A DNA stretch of 64,000 bases from Gordionus sp. m RMFG-2023 (taxonomy: Eukaryota > Nematomorpha > Gordioida > Chordodea > Parachordodidae), in contig NC_088776.1 of the NCBI RefSeq assembly GCF_954871325.1, positions 20,150,052 to 20,214,051 of the forward strand, written 5' to 3'. A program made the translations under genes and the position numbers. The notes beneath the pieces are model-generated. The model ran no database searches and was not told the origin of the DNA. It worked only from the letters and a program-made list of their open reading frames with translations. Shown here one piece after another: positions 47,171-59,465 of the stretch; position 1 is the stretch's first letter; every line of letters begins with the position of its first letter.

Positions 47171-50100
47171 GCATTTAAACCTCTCAATATTCTAATTTCC
47201 CAGATTTTGTTATGAGTCTTAACTTAGCATAATAGAAAAAGCAAATATAATTTTAACTCAGAAGCAGGTAGTGATTTATAAAATGGCCACAGGGGATATC
47301 AATTTAAAATATATGAGTACCCTATACTTCAGTAAAATTTGAACCTGTTCCACTTATGGAGATAAGTAGAGAATAAAAAATGATCCTTTTATTAGTCTGT
47401 TTAATTTAATTTATGATTAAAAATTAGCCCAGAGCCATTTTTACGAACTTGATATGGCTAAATGTGCTCCTCCAATTATATTTTAAACAAATATTACTTT
47501 ACCAGCACTGTGTAGCCAAATATTTAAGGCTCCCTAAAAAAATTGTCCAATTTTAATTTGAATCTTTTTTTCTCTTAAATTTGCACTTTTTAAGCCTATT
47601 TTTTGTAATATTTATTTTTAGCGCCCTCTTTTTTTGAAAGTGCACTACTTAGTAATTTTTAAAAAATATAATGAATATAAACAGAAATATAAAATCATAA
47701 TTTTTATGATTTAATTTTTTTGAAATTGAAGTTTATATTTTCAATTTGTATTATAAACCTAAATCATCTGATGTAAATTATTTAAAATGTAATCGCAATT
47801 GGATATCGAAATCGATGTAAGTGAATCAGACAATGATAAAATTAATCATGTGGAAGATACCTTAGAAGAAAATGTTTTTGATAACAATAGAACTTTTCCA
47901 TTTCCAAGAAAATATTTTCAAATTAATGTAAAAGCGAAAGGTTTAAAATCCTCAAATAAACCTATAGTAGATATAAACTCAAAAAACACCTAAAAGTAAT
48001 TATCATTTTTAAATTCTAATCATATTTTTATTTTGTAAGAATGTTCATGCCAACAGTTTTAGAGATAGTAAAACATCTTGGTATGTGGGAGACTACATTC
48101 AAAAAGACCAATTCAATTCTAACTAAATTGATTAACAATATTGCCTGACAATATTCTCAGAAACTGGCTGTTTGATAATCATTTTCCATGATAAAAACTC
48201 TATAGAAACAATTTTTCGTTGCCAGGCACTAAAAGATAGCACACAAAGACGCCTTAGTTAGAACCACAAAAACGACTTCAACTAAAAAAAATTTTGAAAC
48301 AAAGGATACTAATTTAATAGAAAATCCACTAGACGCGTTTTTTATATATAAAATTAATCAAATGAGTATTTTTTTTATATTAAAAATATGTATATAAAAT
48401 TATTTACTGCTTGCCCTCAAGTGCTAGTGTTGAGATTTAATAACGCTAAACTTATAATTTCTGATCATCACTCTAAACTTGGGAAAAATATAAAAATTTT
48501 AATATTAAAATGCAGCATAATAAAATATACATTACCATAAATAGTTATTTTTATTACATTAATTTTAGTCTTTTTAAATAAAAAAAATTTTAATCAATAA
48601 CTATATTTAAATATTTATAAATGTTGATTTTTCTTATTATATTCTATACAATTATATTATAAGCAAAAAATAAGAATTTATTTCAATTTTTTTTTAATCT
48701 AAAAAGTAGCCAGATAATATGCATGGACAAATAGTGATAGCACGTTACTTTTAAGAGTAGGGTTTACAACTCTGCTTATAATATAATTATTATACTAAAA
48801 AATTCAAAAGATATTGTTAATTATCAAATTGTGTTCAAGATATTACAAAAGATAAAATATCCAATTTAATAAAAGTTTACCTATAATAGGTATTGTCATT
48901 AAATCTGCAATTTGTTTCCAGAAAATTATACTTATATTATTTTTTAATGGTGAGGAACAAGTGGTGATTTTATATAATTTAATTTTGAGTTTTCTCTAAT
49001 ATTTTTACCGAATTTAAAGATTTTTTGTCAAAAGTAAAGATTCATACTCATTGTCATTTATTTTTCCTATATTAATTTGAATAATGAATAAATGTCTTTT
49101 CTTATTGATATAGATATCATGGTATTGAAAAATATTGAAATATAAAATAAAATCTGAATACAAGAAATAACAAAAATCTTTAAACTAATTGTACTAAAAA
49201 TCTAATTATCCAGTGGGTTTTATGAATAAGAAAATATGCACAAGATTTTAAAAAATTTATAAATCAGCTGAGCTCAAGTTACGATTTCAATTCTTTGATT
49301 ATTTAAAAATACTAGAATTGATGGGCTATTATTAACAAGATTGTCAACTTTATTAATTTGAATCTTTGGGAATTTTTTATATGGTCATACCTAACTAGAC
49401 TAACAAATTGAAAATAAATTTTTATTGGGTTTTTTAGCAAACAGATAATATTTTCTAGGTTCAGCTCACAAATATATTCCAATCTGACTTGTAATATTTT
49501 TTTACGAAGGAAAAGGATATAAATTTGTCATTATTAGCATTAAGCATTATCTAATTATGGTCTTGCCTTATATTATAAATATTTTGTCCAGCAAGCCCAT
49601 ATCTCCTTTTACTGGCTATGCTTGCAGGTCAGGTGGACTAACTTATGATGTAGTAACATAATTTATTCTCATTCCTTTTTCTCAAATAGAAAATTTTGAT
49701 GAAAATATAAGAACAAAATAATAATTCAATCATTTAATGGAATTTCCACCAAACAAAAAGAGAAATAATAAAAACACATTCTTGATGTCAATTAAATTCA
49801 TTTCATAATATTTGGTTAACATCTGACATTAAAATGCAATAAAGTGAATATCATTTGATTTGCATCAAACTTTAAAAAGTGCAGATGAGGCTATTTTTTA
49901 AAATAAAGAAATTTCATTTAATTTTTAAAACTTATATCGTTAATTATTTTGGGGTATTTATAATAAACAATTTTTTTCCTCTAAATTTATTTGTTTAAAA
50001 TTGTTACAATTAACATTTGAACACATATTCTCTTTTTGAATTTAAGTTTGTTATTAATTAATATGCTATATCAAGTTACCTAATTGAAAAGCATGTTAAC

Positions 50101-50480
50101 CATTCATTGAAATAAATACATATGTTGAAGATCATAATTACTTTATTGAAAATATATTAATAATAATTTTATAAAAATAATATATAATTTATTATGCATA
50201 TGGTAAATTCATACGTAAGGTAAAGAACCTTCATCTTTATCATAATGCTGCTATCATCCATTTAAGGATGAAAAAACGCAAATCGCAAACGTAAGATTCT
50301 AAGCCCGACCTGTGACGTAAGAAGCCTTAAAATAAACCACCTATTGTATGTGATAAAGGTAAATTCAAGTGATCTAAAGTTTATTTAAACTCAATTATAA
50401 GCTATTTAAAATAATAACTAGGAATATTAAACTCACGTCTTGTCTGTTCTCACAATATAAAATAAAGTGTGCTGAACGTT
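47171..50480. other. AT-rich interval without clear genes
   Basis: One 64-residue frame at 47799-47993 (acidic start, DVSESDNDKINHVED) followed by weakly coding-looking sequence to about 48330 resembles the N-terminal part of a transposase but matches no family I know. From 48,400 to 50,200 I see only AT-rich sequence with stops in all frames. Confidence 0.4.
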
Positions 50481-50499
50481 TTAATCTAAAATAACAGAT

Positions 50500-50800
50500 A
50501 ATGAATGGAAAGATAAAACTTTTCATGTAAATTATAACGTCGCGGCATCTAGATTGGTAGGTCACAACCCCGATGCGTTTCCTAAATATTTAGCAATAAC
50601 TTAACGCGTTTTTTTTGATAGTGAAACGAATATTCGCATTAAAAAATGGTTAGGTGAAGAAAAGCACATGATCGACCAATAACGATAGATACCAAACGAT
50701 TTTTAAACGCGCAAATATTACCTAGCCATGCCTTCTCGTTCGTTAAACGTATGTTATATATGTACGAACTTTGTAACGTGCATATTTTACGGTGTACGAT
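50500..50800. promoter_or_regulatory. CpG-richer patch, possible promoter
   Basis: Many CpG dinucleotides (ACGTCGCGGC, AACGCGTT, AAACGCGC, TCGTTCG) cluster here, while neighbouring kilobases have almost none. A TGACGTAA sequence, similar to a CRE site, lies at about 50311. No gene start could be tied to it. The SRSF2-like gene ends 350 bp away and is transcribed towards it. Confidence 0.35.
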
Positions 50801-51151
50801 TGAATTTTTTTTGATGTTATTTATTTATATGTACATGTAAAAAAATATATATATTCAAATATAATAATTACATCATACTGGTCATAAGAGCAATTTATTA
50901 TGAACAAGGAATCAATAAATTGTAATGTGAATGATATACAATATAAATAAAATGCCTACTAAATAAGGTTTTAAAAATATATATAATGACACTAATAAAA
51001 AAATGAAGAAAAAAAATATACCATTTTATAAGACTTTATCAATTCTTTTAGGTGTCTGGCATAAGTCTATGAATGATTGCTCTGCTAACTGTTTTTAAAG
51101 AATGAAAATAAAAAATATTTTAAAATTTAATATATCTCATTATGCATTACT

Positions 51152-53663
51152 TTAATCAGAGCTTTTAATATCATGATTTGGGGAAGGTGCTAGGTCAGCA
51201 CTTGAGGTTGAGTTGTGAGATGAAGTTGAATTGTTAGATGAGTCAGAATCAGAGTCTGAGGAATCATCTGAACTACTTGTGCTTGAAGATGTTGATGATT
51301 GGGTAGAAGAATTGGATGATTCTTCTGAATCAGAAGAGGTTGAACTATGTTTCTTTTTTTTCTTTTTGCCACCTTTCAACTTTTTCTTTTTTTTATTTAC
51401 TTTTTTAGTCTTCAACTTTTTTTTGCTAGATGTTTTTTTTACTAATGGTTCTTTGGGTAAAGCAATTTCATGATCTCCAACTTCTGGCTTATCTATATCT
51501 TTGGCAACAATCTTTAATTCGTCAATTTGAGAACCATTTTTATCAATGTCCTCTTCATTACTAGAGTCATTTTTAGACTTAGGTTTAGCTTTTAATTTTT
51601 TTTTAAGTTTCTTTTTTTCTTTCTTCTTCTTTTTCAATTTCTTTAATTTTTTCTTTTTCTTTTTATCCTTTTTAGAAATTTTTTTCTTTTTTTTATCTTT
51701 TTTATTTTTTAACTTTTTGTTAACATCTATTTCATTATCATTTTCATCATCAGAATCTTTATCAATTACTGTTTCTATTTTATCAGATTTAGGGGACACC
51801 ACATGGATTTCATTGATTGAATCAGCATCTTTTTCAACAGACGACTCTTTTATCTCTTCATTTCTATCTTCCTCTGCACTCCCAACCAAATTAGTGTCAT
51901 TTTGGCTCCATAGTTTGTCATTTGCTTCTGTGTCATTAGCTATAGAATCAGATTTTTCTAATTTGTGTTGATTAGAGATTGAACTAGATCTTGATGAATG
52001 CTCAGAGCTTATACGACCATTTATCATTTTTTTACTATCTTTTTTAAATCTTTCAGGGCTCATTACTGTATCACTATTTTTAGATGACACACTTTTATCT
52101 CTAGACAAACTCCTATTTACTCTAACTTTATATGGCTTGGAAATTGATTTATTTGAGCTTGTACTTTTTGAGGAACGTTTTGGTGTTCCTTTAGAAGCAG
52201 ATCTACTTTTTTTCCTGACACTTGTGTCAGAGGATGTGGACCTCTTTGATTTATTATTATTTCGAGTATACCTTTGTTTAGAAACACTTCTACTTGATGT
52301 TTTATCATTTGATCTTGTTTTTTTAAATGATCTATTGTCACGGTCATTACCATTTCTTCTCCTTGAAATTGACCTTCTAGTTGATATATTACTCCTACCT
52401 CTTTGCCTTCTACCTCTGGATGATGATCTAGATACACTTCTATTAAATTTTCTTCTACTTCTAAGTAATAAACATTAGATTTGTGCAAAATATAAGCTTA
52501 AAAGTGAATTTAATAAAAAAAAAATATATAAATTAGTGAAGGTCAAAAATTGGATTGTACAGATATATAAATAACCAGACCAAATGTTAATATCAAAATA
52601 TTGGGTCAATTTTTAAATACATTTTTTATTTTCTATAATTTGGTCAAAGTTAAAATCATATATCCATATCTTTAATGATCTCATCCACTCATTTGTATAT
52701 TTTTTAATAACTATTTTTTCATAATTGAACTTAATATTGTTTTTCTCTTAATTCTTACTTGAAATTTTTCCTTAGTGTAATTAGCATTAAGTAGCCATTA
52801 TATAGATATCATGATCAGTTGAGCAAATCTTAATTTTACAGGCATTATAAATAGAATAAAAAACTTTATGAGTCAAAAATCAAAATAATAAGATGCCATA
52901 TTTAGCCATATAATTGCAAAAATATTTAACATTGTTTTTAGATAAATATCTCATTAAATTTATTTTAACATTGCATAACATGTGATATATATAAAATAAA
53001 ACTGCATAAATATTTTACAAAATTTAATGGTACTGAACAAAAAGATAGCACTAGATGAAAAAAAACTATAAAGACAGGACTAAATACTGTTTTTGTTAAA
53101 TAGGTAAGTTTTACTCAATGCTCAGCCTTCACTAATTATTATATTTTTATAATATAAGGAATATACGAATGAATCAAATATATTCATTAAAAAATGAACC
53201 TGCTGCGCTCTGGCTCACGGCTAACTCTTGTTGATCGGGTAGAGCTCCTAGAATTTCTACCCCTACTCCGGGTCCTTTCCCTGCGTCTATTTCTATCTCT
53301 GCTTATGCTTCTGTTTTGATTTTTACTCCTACTTCTGCTCCTAGTTCTTTTCATTTCACGGCGCCTAGCTAGAGAAGTAACGAGTGAACTGGGCGGACCA
53401 TAACGAGCCATAGAAACTCTTATAGGACGTCCGTGAAGCATTCTATTATCCATTTTACGCATCGCTCTATCTGCATCATTTTGGTTAAAAAATCTTACAA
53501 AGGCAAAGCCTCTACTTCTACTTGAATTGTGTTCTCTTGGAATGTAAACATCTCCCACATCCCCATATCGTGCAAATTCGTCTCTTAAATCATCGTGGGT
53601 TGTTCGATAAGAAAGACCACCGATTTTTAAGGATATCATACGAGATATATCCATTTTAGACAT
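51152..53663 (-). CDS. SRSF2-like SR splicing factor with long Lys/Ser tail, two exons, 590 residues
   Basis: Exon 1 is 53663-53200 and exon 2 is 52460-51152. The 739-bp intron is GT-AG and the split codon AG/A (Arg) continues the SR stretch. Residues 11-88 form one RRM with RNP2 LKIGGL (12-17) and RNP1 RGFAFVRF (51-58); YRTT, VGDVYIPR and RVSMARYG are SRSF2 hallmarks, so it should bind exonic enhancers in nuclear pre-mRNA. Residues about 100-275 are an RS domain. Unlike human SRSF2 (221 residues), the protein goes on with an acidic linker, two lysine blocks (about 403-451 and 496-525) and a Ser/Asp/Thr tail (527-590). Without the splice, exon 1 alone would stop at 53187, giving a 158-residue form. 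An ATTAAA signal lies at 51131-51126. Confidence 0.92.
52461..53199 (-). other. Intron of the SRSF2-like gene
   Basis: The donor is CAG/GTTCAT at 53199 and the acceptor TTACTTAG ends at 52461. The sequence between is AT-rich and non-coding. Retention would add only FIF and a stop after Arg, so intron retention could yield a short RRM-RS isoform. Confidence 0.8.
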
Positions 53664-54204
53664 TGATAAAAAATGGCGTCTTATTTAACAAATCATATAT
53701 TTGTAAATTATTCACAATAAATATTAATTTCTATTAAAACAATAATTCATGAAGGAAATTAAAAAATATAATATAGTAAATCATACTTTAAATATTAATA
53801 CTATTATATTTTGTACAAAAATTTTATCATATAAAATATATAGACCATTTATATATTGAATACTTTTTAATTTTTAAATACAGTTAGAAGCATTGGTTAG
53901 TAGTTTAATTAATACCTTAAAATTTTTTGAACTCAACTCGATTTTTAAAATATCTTGTAGATAAATTATCATAGATCTTATTTATTTTCCAGATTTAGTT
54001 TTTGATATATATCTAAAAAATTTTTTTGCTTTTAAAATTAATTCACTTCAATATCGTAAAAAAAGAAAATATATTTGCGCTAGAAAAATCACAAAAAAAT
54101 CTGAGCAAGGTTGCCTAAAAAAATATTTTGATAATGGTCGATTTTATTTTAAAAATGCATTTTTCCACAAGCTCTCATAAAACAATTAGATATCTGCCTT
54201 TTTA
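53664..54204. other. Upstream region of the SRSF2-like gene
   Basis: The sequence is AT-rich and contains the presumed promoter of the gene on the minus strand. No specific element can be named. Confidence 0.4.
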
Positions 54205-54542
54205 AAACAAATAGGGTTCGAATTGGGTCGGGTATATTATTTTTTTTTTAAATTTATGTCGGTTCAGGTAGGGCCTTTAAAAATTTTTAAAATATATCTA
54301 AATTTATGAATTTTATGTTGAATTTTTGATGTATAATAAAAATATTTGATTTTATTTATAAAAATAACATAAATCTTTTATTTTGAGTAATTATAAAAAT
54401 TAATTTTAATATTTAAATAAATTCGCAGAGGACCCCACAGGAAAATTTTTATAAAAAACGGGTTTGGGCCTGGCCATCAAAATTTTTTATAAAATTTCGA
54501 GATCGGACAGGACTTAAAAAATTAGCCGATGCAGATCACTAA
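54205..54542. repeat. GGGCC-rich non-autonomous element, second clear copy
   Basis: It shares the body (TTTTGAGTAATTATAAAAAT region) and the right end (CCGATGCAGATCACTAA) with 10850-11119. The GC motifs are decayed (GGGTCGGG, GGGTTTGGGCCTGGCC). There is no coding capacity. Confidence 0.6.
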
Positions 54543-54676
54543 AAACAATACAAATTTGTAAGGTTAAAGATAATATTTTTTAATATAAAATATTATTTAT
54601 TTGTTACAGTTTATTTATTATCTGCAATTGCAGAATATATATATTATAATTTGTTATATTAAAGAGTTTTAAATAT

Positions 54677-55330
54677 TAAAGAGCTTTAAATATTTGTGAT
54701 TTCAAATATATAAAAAAATTTGAATTACAAAAGTGATTTAGAAAATTATCCTTTATTTCCTTTATTTCTTCATTATCTAATGTATCTTTATATAAAGTGT
54801 TGCTACCGGCAATCAGGCCTGCAATAGTATTCTCATCAGATTCCATGCCTATATTTAATTTTTTAAAATATTTTAGAAAATTTATTAATACCATCAGAGA
54901 TATCTTCAGATTCAGCACCGCTTAAAGCTTCTATTATCTTATAAATAAAATATCTTTTGTATAAATTAATATGCCTATTTACTTTCCCTTACCTTTTTAT
55001 CTTTCAATTTTTATAACTCTTTGCTCAAACTATAATTAATCTTAATTCATTATCTAAAGCATAGTTTGAAATTAAAAAACTGTATGTTAAACGTATTTTG
55101 TTCAACTCCAACTCTTTCATTTTTCCTTATTCTTTTGTCAAAAATATTATTAACTTAAATATTGCTTCTATTTTTATTATTTAAAGCATTTATTTCAAAA
55201 TCAATATTTCTTCTTTCTTCATTATCTAATAAAAAATAAAATAAATGAGTAAAAGATGTTTCAATTAAGTATATCCAACTCTTTCAATACCTCATCCTTA
55301 AAATAAAAGTTTTTTATACATTATTTTGGT
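54677..55330 (-). other. Possible 3' exons of an unrecognised gene
   Basis: On the minus strand several short open pieces follow each other with plausible GT-AG gaps of minimal-intron size: KDEVLKELDILN, DNEERRNIDFEINALNNKN, KMKELELNKIRLTYSFLISN, IIEALSGAESEDISDGINKF and, last, MESDENTIAGLIAGSNTLYK running to a stop near 54677. The residues are charged and helical, coiled-coil-like. I do not recognise the protein, and exon borders could not be fixed in phase, so this may also be chance. Confidence 0.35.
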
Positions 55331-57536
55331 AAAACTAAAATCAATTTAAAATGAAAAAAAGAAGTGTCGATTGAAATTGTTAAAAAATATATTATATTAA
55401 ACGTTGTTTTTTTTTAATTATGTAATAAAAATAATATATATATTCACGATAGTATTATTAAAGAATTATTATTAAAATTTCACTTATTAATGTATTCTTA
55501 TTTTTGTAATAAATTCATTTTATATTTTATTATCTTGCAAAGCTTATTCTTATTATTTTGTTAAACTTATTTTTGTAATTTATTTAACCTTCTTGTTAAC
55601 TTATTCATTCAATTTATACATTATATATATAGATTTAAAACATTTTAACATTTAGACTTATAATTTTTAGTTATTTAAAAAATAAATTATCATATAGTTT
55701 TAGATCACCATTTTACATAATGAACCGAGTGAGGAACCGAAAAAAAGTGCTCATTGGTCTCATAATTATTTATGCATAACATAAAAAATTCGAAATATAA
55801 AGGTAAAAAAACCAAAAAAAAATTTATTGGAAGATTCTTTTTAATTAATATTACCAGTAATATTTACATTTGTGACTTACTTTATTAGATCATTGGGATT
55901 AGAGACCTAGAATATTATAATACCAAACTTTTGCGATGTATTCTTTACCTTTGAAAAACTTAAGGACATGCTAAAATATTATGAATTGATTGGAAAATTT
56001 TACATTTTGAATGACGAAGATTTTATCCAATTAACTTGTATTTTAACAAACTATAAAATAATGTGTTTTATTACAAAATTTATAAACTTCATTAAATTTG
56101 TTTTTTGGATGAAAAATTAAAAACGATATCAAATTATGACTTTCAGCATAAGTTTCCTAAATTATAAGGGAACATCACCGACATATAAAATAACACACTG
56201 ACCCAATTTTTTTCGGACATAGTATCGTCCGATTCGGTTAAAATCAATACAATCCTGAGCAATTTATCAGACGATTTGTATGACAAAATCAGATCTTTAT
56301 GTTCAAACATATAAATTTTGGACTTTAACTTAATAATAAAAAAAACTTAGATATTTGGTACCTAGGGAAGGTATAAATGATTTAATTAACAATTTTTATT
56401 TTGCCCCTTAAGCACATCTAGAATGGTACTTAAGATTATCCAAACTTAGTTGACAATGTGCTTTTCCTGACGATAATCGTACAAAGGAAAAACTTAAGAC
56501 ATCTATAAATGACAATATTAAACATAAATTTAAAATGTTAATTCAACTTTAGATGAAATGGTACAATTATGAATAAAATTAGATTGCATTAATATTAAAT
56601 CAGATAATGATAATAAAAATTATGTGAGTAATGACAAAAAACCTTATAAAAAGGGATCCCATAATCGAAACAATGTTGACCATAAACAAAAGAATTTATA
56701 TAAATTTTCACCAAAATACGTTTGACAATACCTTTCCTAGACATAATTGCAGGAATGAGAACAGAACAAAAATAATTATAAAAGATCTAATAATCGATTT
56801 GACTCTAATGATAATTTTAGAAACAATTTTAACAAAATTATGACAACAGGTATAATAATAATTATAATAGGAGTAGGAGTTACAATAATAACAATTTTAG
56901 ATATTATGGCAATAATGTTAATTTTAGAAACAATAACAACTTTAGAGATTATAATTATCGATGATAATAACTATAATAACTACTATAGAAACAACACCTG
57001 GCATAACAATAACCTGAGAAAACAGATTCAATAGGATGATCAAAATCGTTACAACAAATGGTGTCGCCCTAAAAAATTTGAATAGCCTGCTGAAGCAAAT
57101 TTTTTTTTTAATTGCTCCTTAATATCCCCTTGAACTAAAAATAAATTTTTTTAATTGCCTCCTGAACGATTTCTAATTCTATTGATATATAGATTTAATT
57201 TTATTATTTAAAAATTAATAAAACTATCTAAATTTTTATTAAATGAATACTATTTTAATTATTAGATTAGATTAATACATATAAATTATATGTTCACTAT
57301 GTCAGCTTGCAATCAAATTCTGTGTTAAAAATATATCAATATCACTCACTAAATATTAATTTAGCATTAACAGTTGAAGCTTAATTGACTTTTATTATTT
57401 AAAATATTATATAACCTTAATTAAATAAATATAATCATTTATTAATTGAAAATTAACAAATTTAATATTGTAATTAACCGAGTTCAAAATCTCTAATCAA
57501 CTACATTTTGATTTTTAAATTTTATCATGTCTCTTC

Positions 57537-57852
57537 CAATGACATATGACTGACGATTCATTCATTAAAAGTGTACATCAATGCAAATCAGCTGGAGACG
57601 CCATCTTGGTTACACTAATCATTTATAAAATTTAAACGAGAGCCTAATTTATATATCTGATGCAAACTTTATTAATTACCGGATCATCGAGATAATAAGG
57701 AAGCAAGTTATCAATTTAATAGTAGTTTTTAACATGAAAATAATTACTATATGTGTTACCAAAATGGCGGGTCCAGCTGATTTGCTTTTAAAGACGCTTA
57801 AAAATGCATTTTAATGAATGAATCGACAGTTTACGTATTATATATGTCATTG
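57537..57852. repeat. MITE, CAATGACATAT family, copy 3
   Basis: The ends are CAATGACATATGACTGACG and the complementary ATATGTCATTG. The flanks GTCTCTTC and GTTTCTTC differ at one base, an 8-bp duplication that has started to decay. The length is 316 bp, in the same orientation as copy 1. Confidence 0.92.
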
Positions 57853-58879
57853 GTTTCTTCCTAAAATTATTTTCAAGGCCCAAATCCAAATGAGTATAAG
57901 ATATTTATTTGTAAAAAGTAAGTAGATAAATAGTTTATAATCCTTTATAAAATATAATTATTTATAAAATATTAGATAAAATGCCACTTTTACAGACATA
58001 TTTGACAGTGACAGTTATATAATATATTACAGTTAATAATTTTAAAATTTTAATAATAAATGCTTTTGATAATAAATATAAGTAATAATTGATACGTGAT
58101 ACGTGATAAAAGCGTTTTCGCCCTCTGGTTGTGGATACAACAGAGCTACGCTAGGTTTTCCTCAAAAAATCCATCAAACTGGATAGTTAATTTAGGGGAG
58201 GAAAAAAAATGAGGAGCCCTTCACACGTTTGTGGGCAAGCCGCACGTACTTGTACGCGCAACAGTCCGAGAACTGTCGCTTAAACGTCTATAGGCTAATC
58301 AACAAAAGAGATGCAAAAACAAAAGCCTATACCCATGAACTGCCTAAATAATTTAATTACTTTAAGGGTGGGTGGTGGCCAATTTTAAGTTTAACATCTA
58401 ATGTAAGCCTTGATAGTTACTAACTAATTGAGAATGTGTTCATATCAATTGAGATTAGAATTTATTCATGAAAATAAGGAAAAGCTAAAATGGGTTTACC
58501 ACAAATTGTTTAAAAGGTGAAAAATCCAGTGAATAGGCAAAAACTAGTCAGTAATCGGTTTATGACTATCCAGCAAACGAACACCACACAACAAACGGTT
58601 ATTTTTCCTTTTTCCAGAGAAACAAAAAACTCTATGGAGTGATAGATAGATTATATAGCGAAAAAGGTCTTTGATAATGATAAAGATATGAGAGAAAGGA
58701 AACTATGACGCAGAAATAGGAGCCAGCTCCGTAAGTTTTAGGAAATTGAAAAGTAATTGTTGGCCAGGATTAACAAAAGGCATTTTGGCTTGATTGTTAT
58801 ATGATAGTCTATCATTCACGGAAAACTCTACCAGCAAAACATATTTACAAACCTCGCCACCCCCCTGTCGACTGGTTTC

Positions 58880-59450
58880 TCCATAAATGATGTAACAAGC
58901 GAACAAAGACTAATGAAAAAACACTAAGAAAAAGCAAAAGCTCCAGGGCCAGATAATATCACAGCAGAAAAACCAAAAAATAAATAGCATCTATAACAAT
59001 ATCGCTACCTATTTGCCCTCATTTAATAGAAATATAGGAGAGCGGAACTACTGCAGTGGGATGAAATCAAAAATCCTACCTAAGTAACTACCCAAAAACT
59101 AAGACCACAAGAAAATTAAGACTTATTGAGCTATAGCCATCACATCCTATAGCATGGAAAAAGCATAACACCCACACCAAAAATACATAAGTATATACAG
59201 GCCAAGAAAAGAAAATACTGGATCCAAAATTAATTTAGAAAAATAATCATGCAGAAAAACTAAGTACAAAACCCCTTCTGCTTTACATTTGTGAATTATA
59301 ACAGAGCTATTGATAATGTTAACCATGCAGTTTTTTCAGAAAATAAGATAAATAAAAGCTGAAGTCAGTGAAGTAAGTAATTCACAGAATAGGTGAAAGA
59401 CAAAAATCAAGAGGTAAAATTTAGAGATGAAGAAATTAAATAACCTGAAA
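58880..59450 (+). pseudogene. Decayed LINE reverse-transcriptase fragment, opposite strand
   Basis: KAPGPDNITAE near 58935-58970 matches the linker before RT (KSPGTDNITGE in the minus-strand LINE). FVNYNRAIDNVNH near 59290-59325 matches the catalytic FIDFKRAFDNVNY. Many stops separate them. It belongs to the same LINE lineage but is much older and in the opposite orientation. Confidence 0.7.
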
Positions 59451-59465
59451 AATACAGAAAATAAA

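Noticed and set aside
51231-52478. Long plus-strand frames opposite the SRSF2-like gene
   Set aside because: They are complementary readings of the Ser/Lys/Arg-rich codons of the minus-strand gene (Glu, Phe and Leu runs) and have no domain.
52117-52488. 123-residue minus-strand frame beginning MHKSNVYY
   Set aside because: It is out of frame with the RS domain. The +1 frame here reads RSRRKFNRSVSRSSSRGRR and joins exon 1 in phase, so the ATG frame is a shadow.
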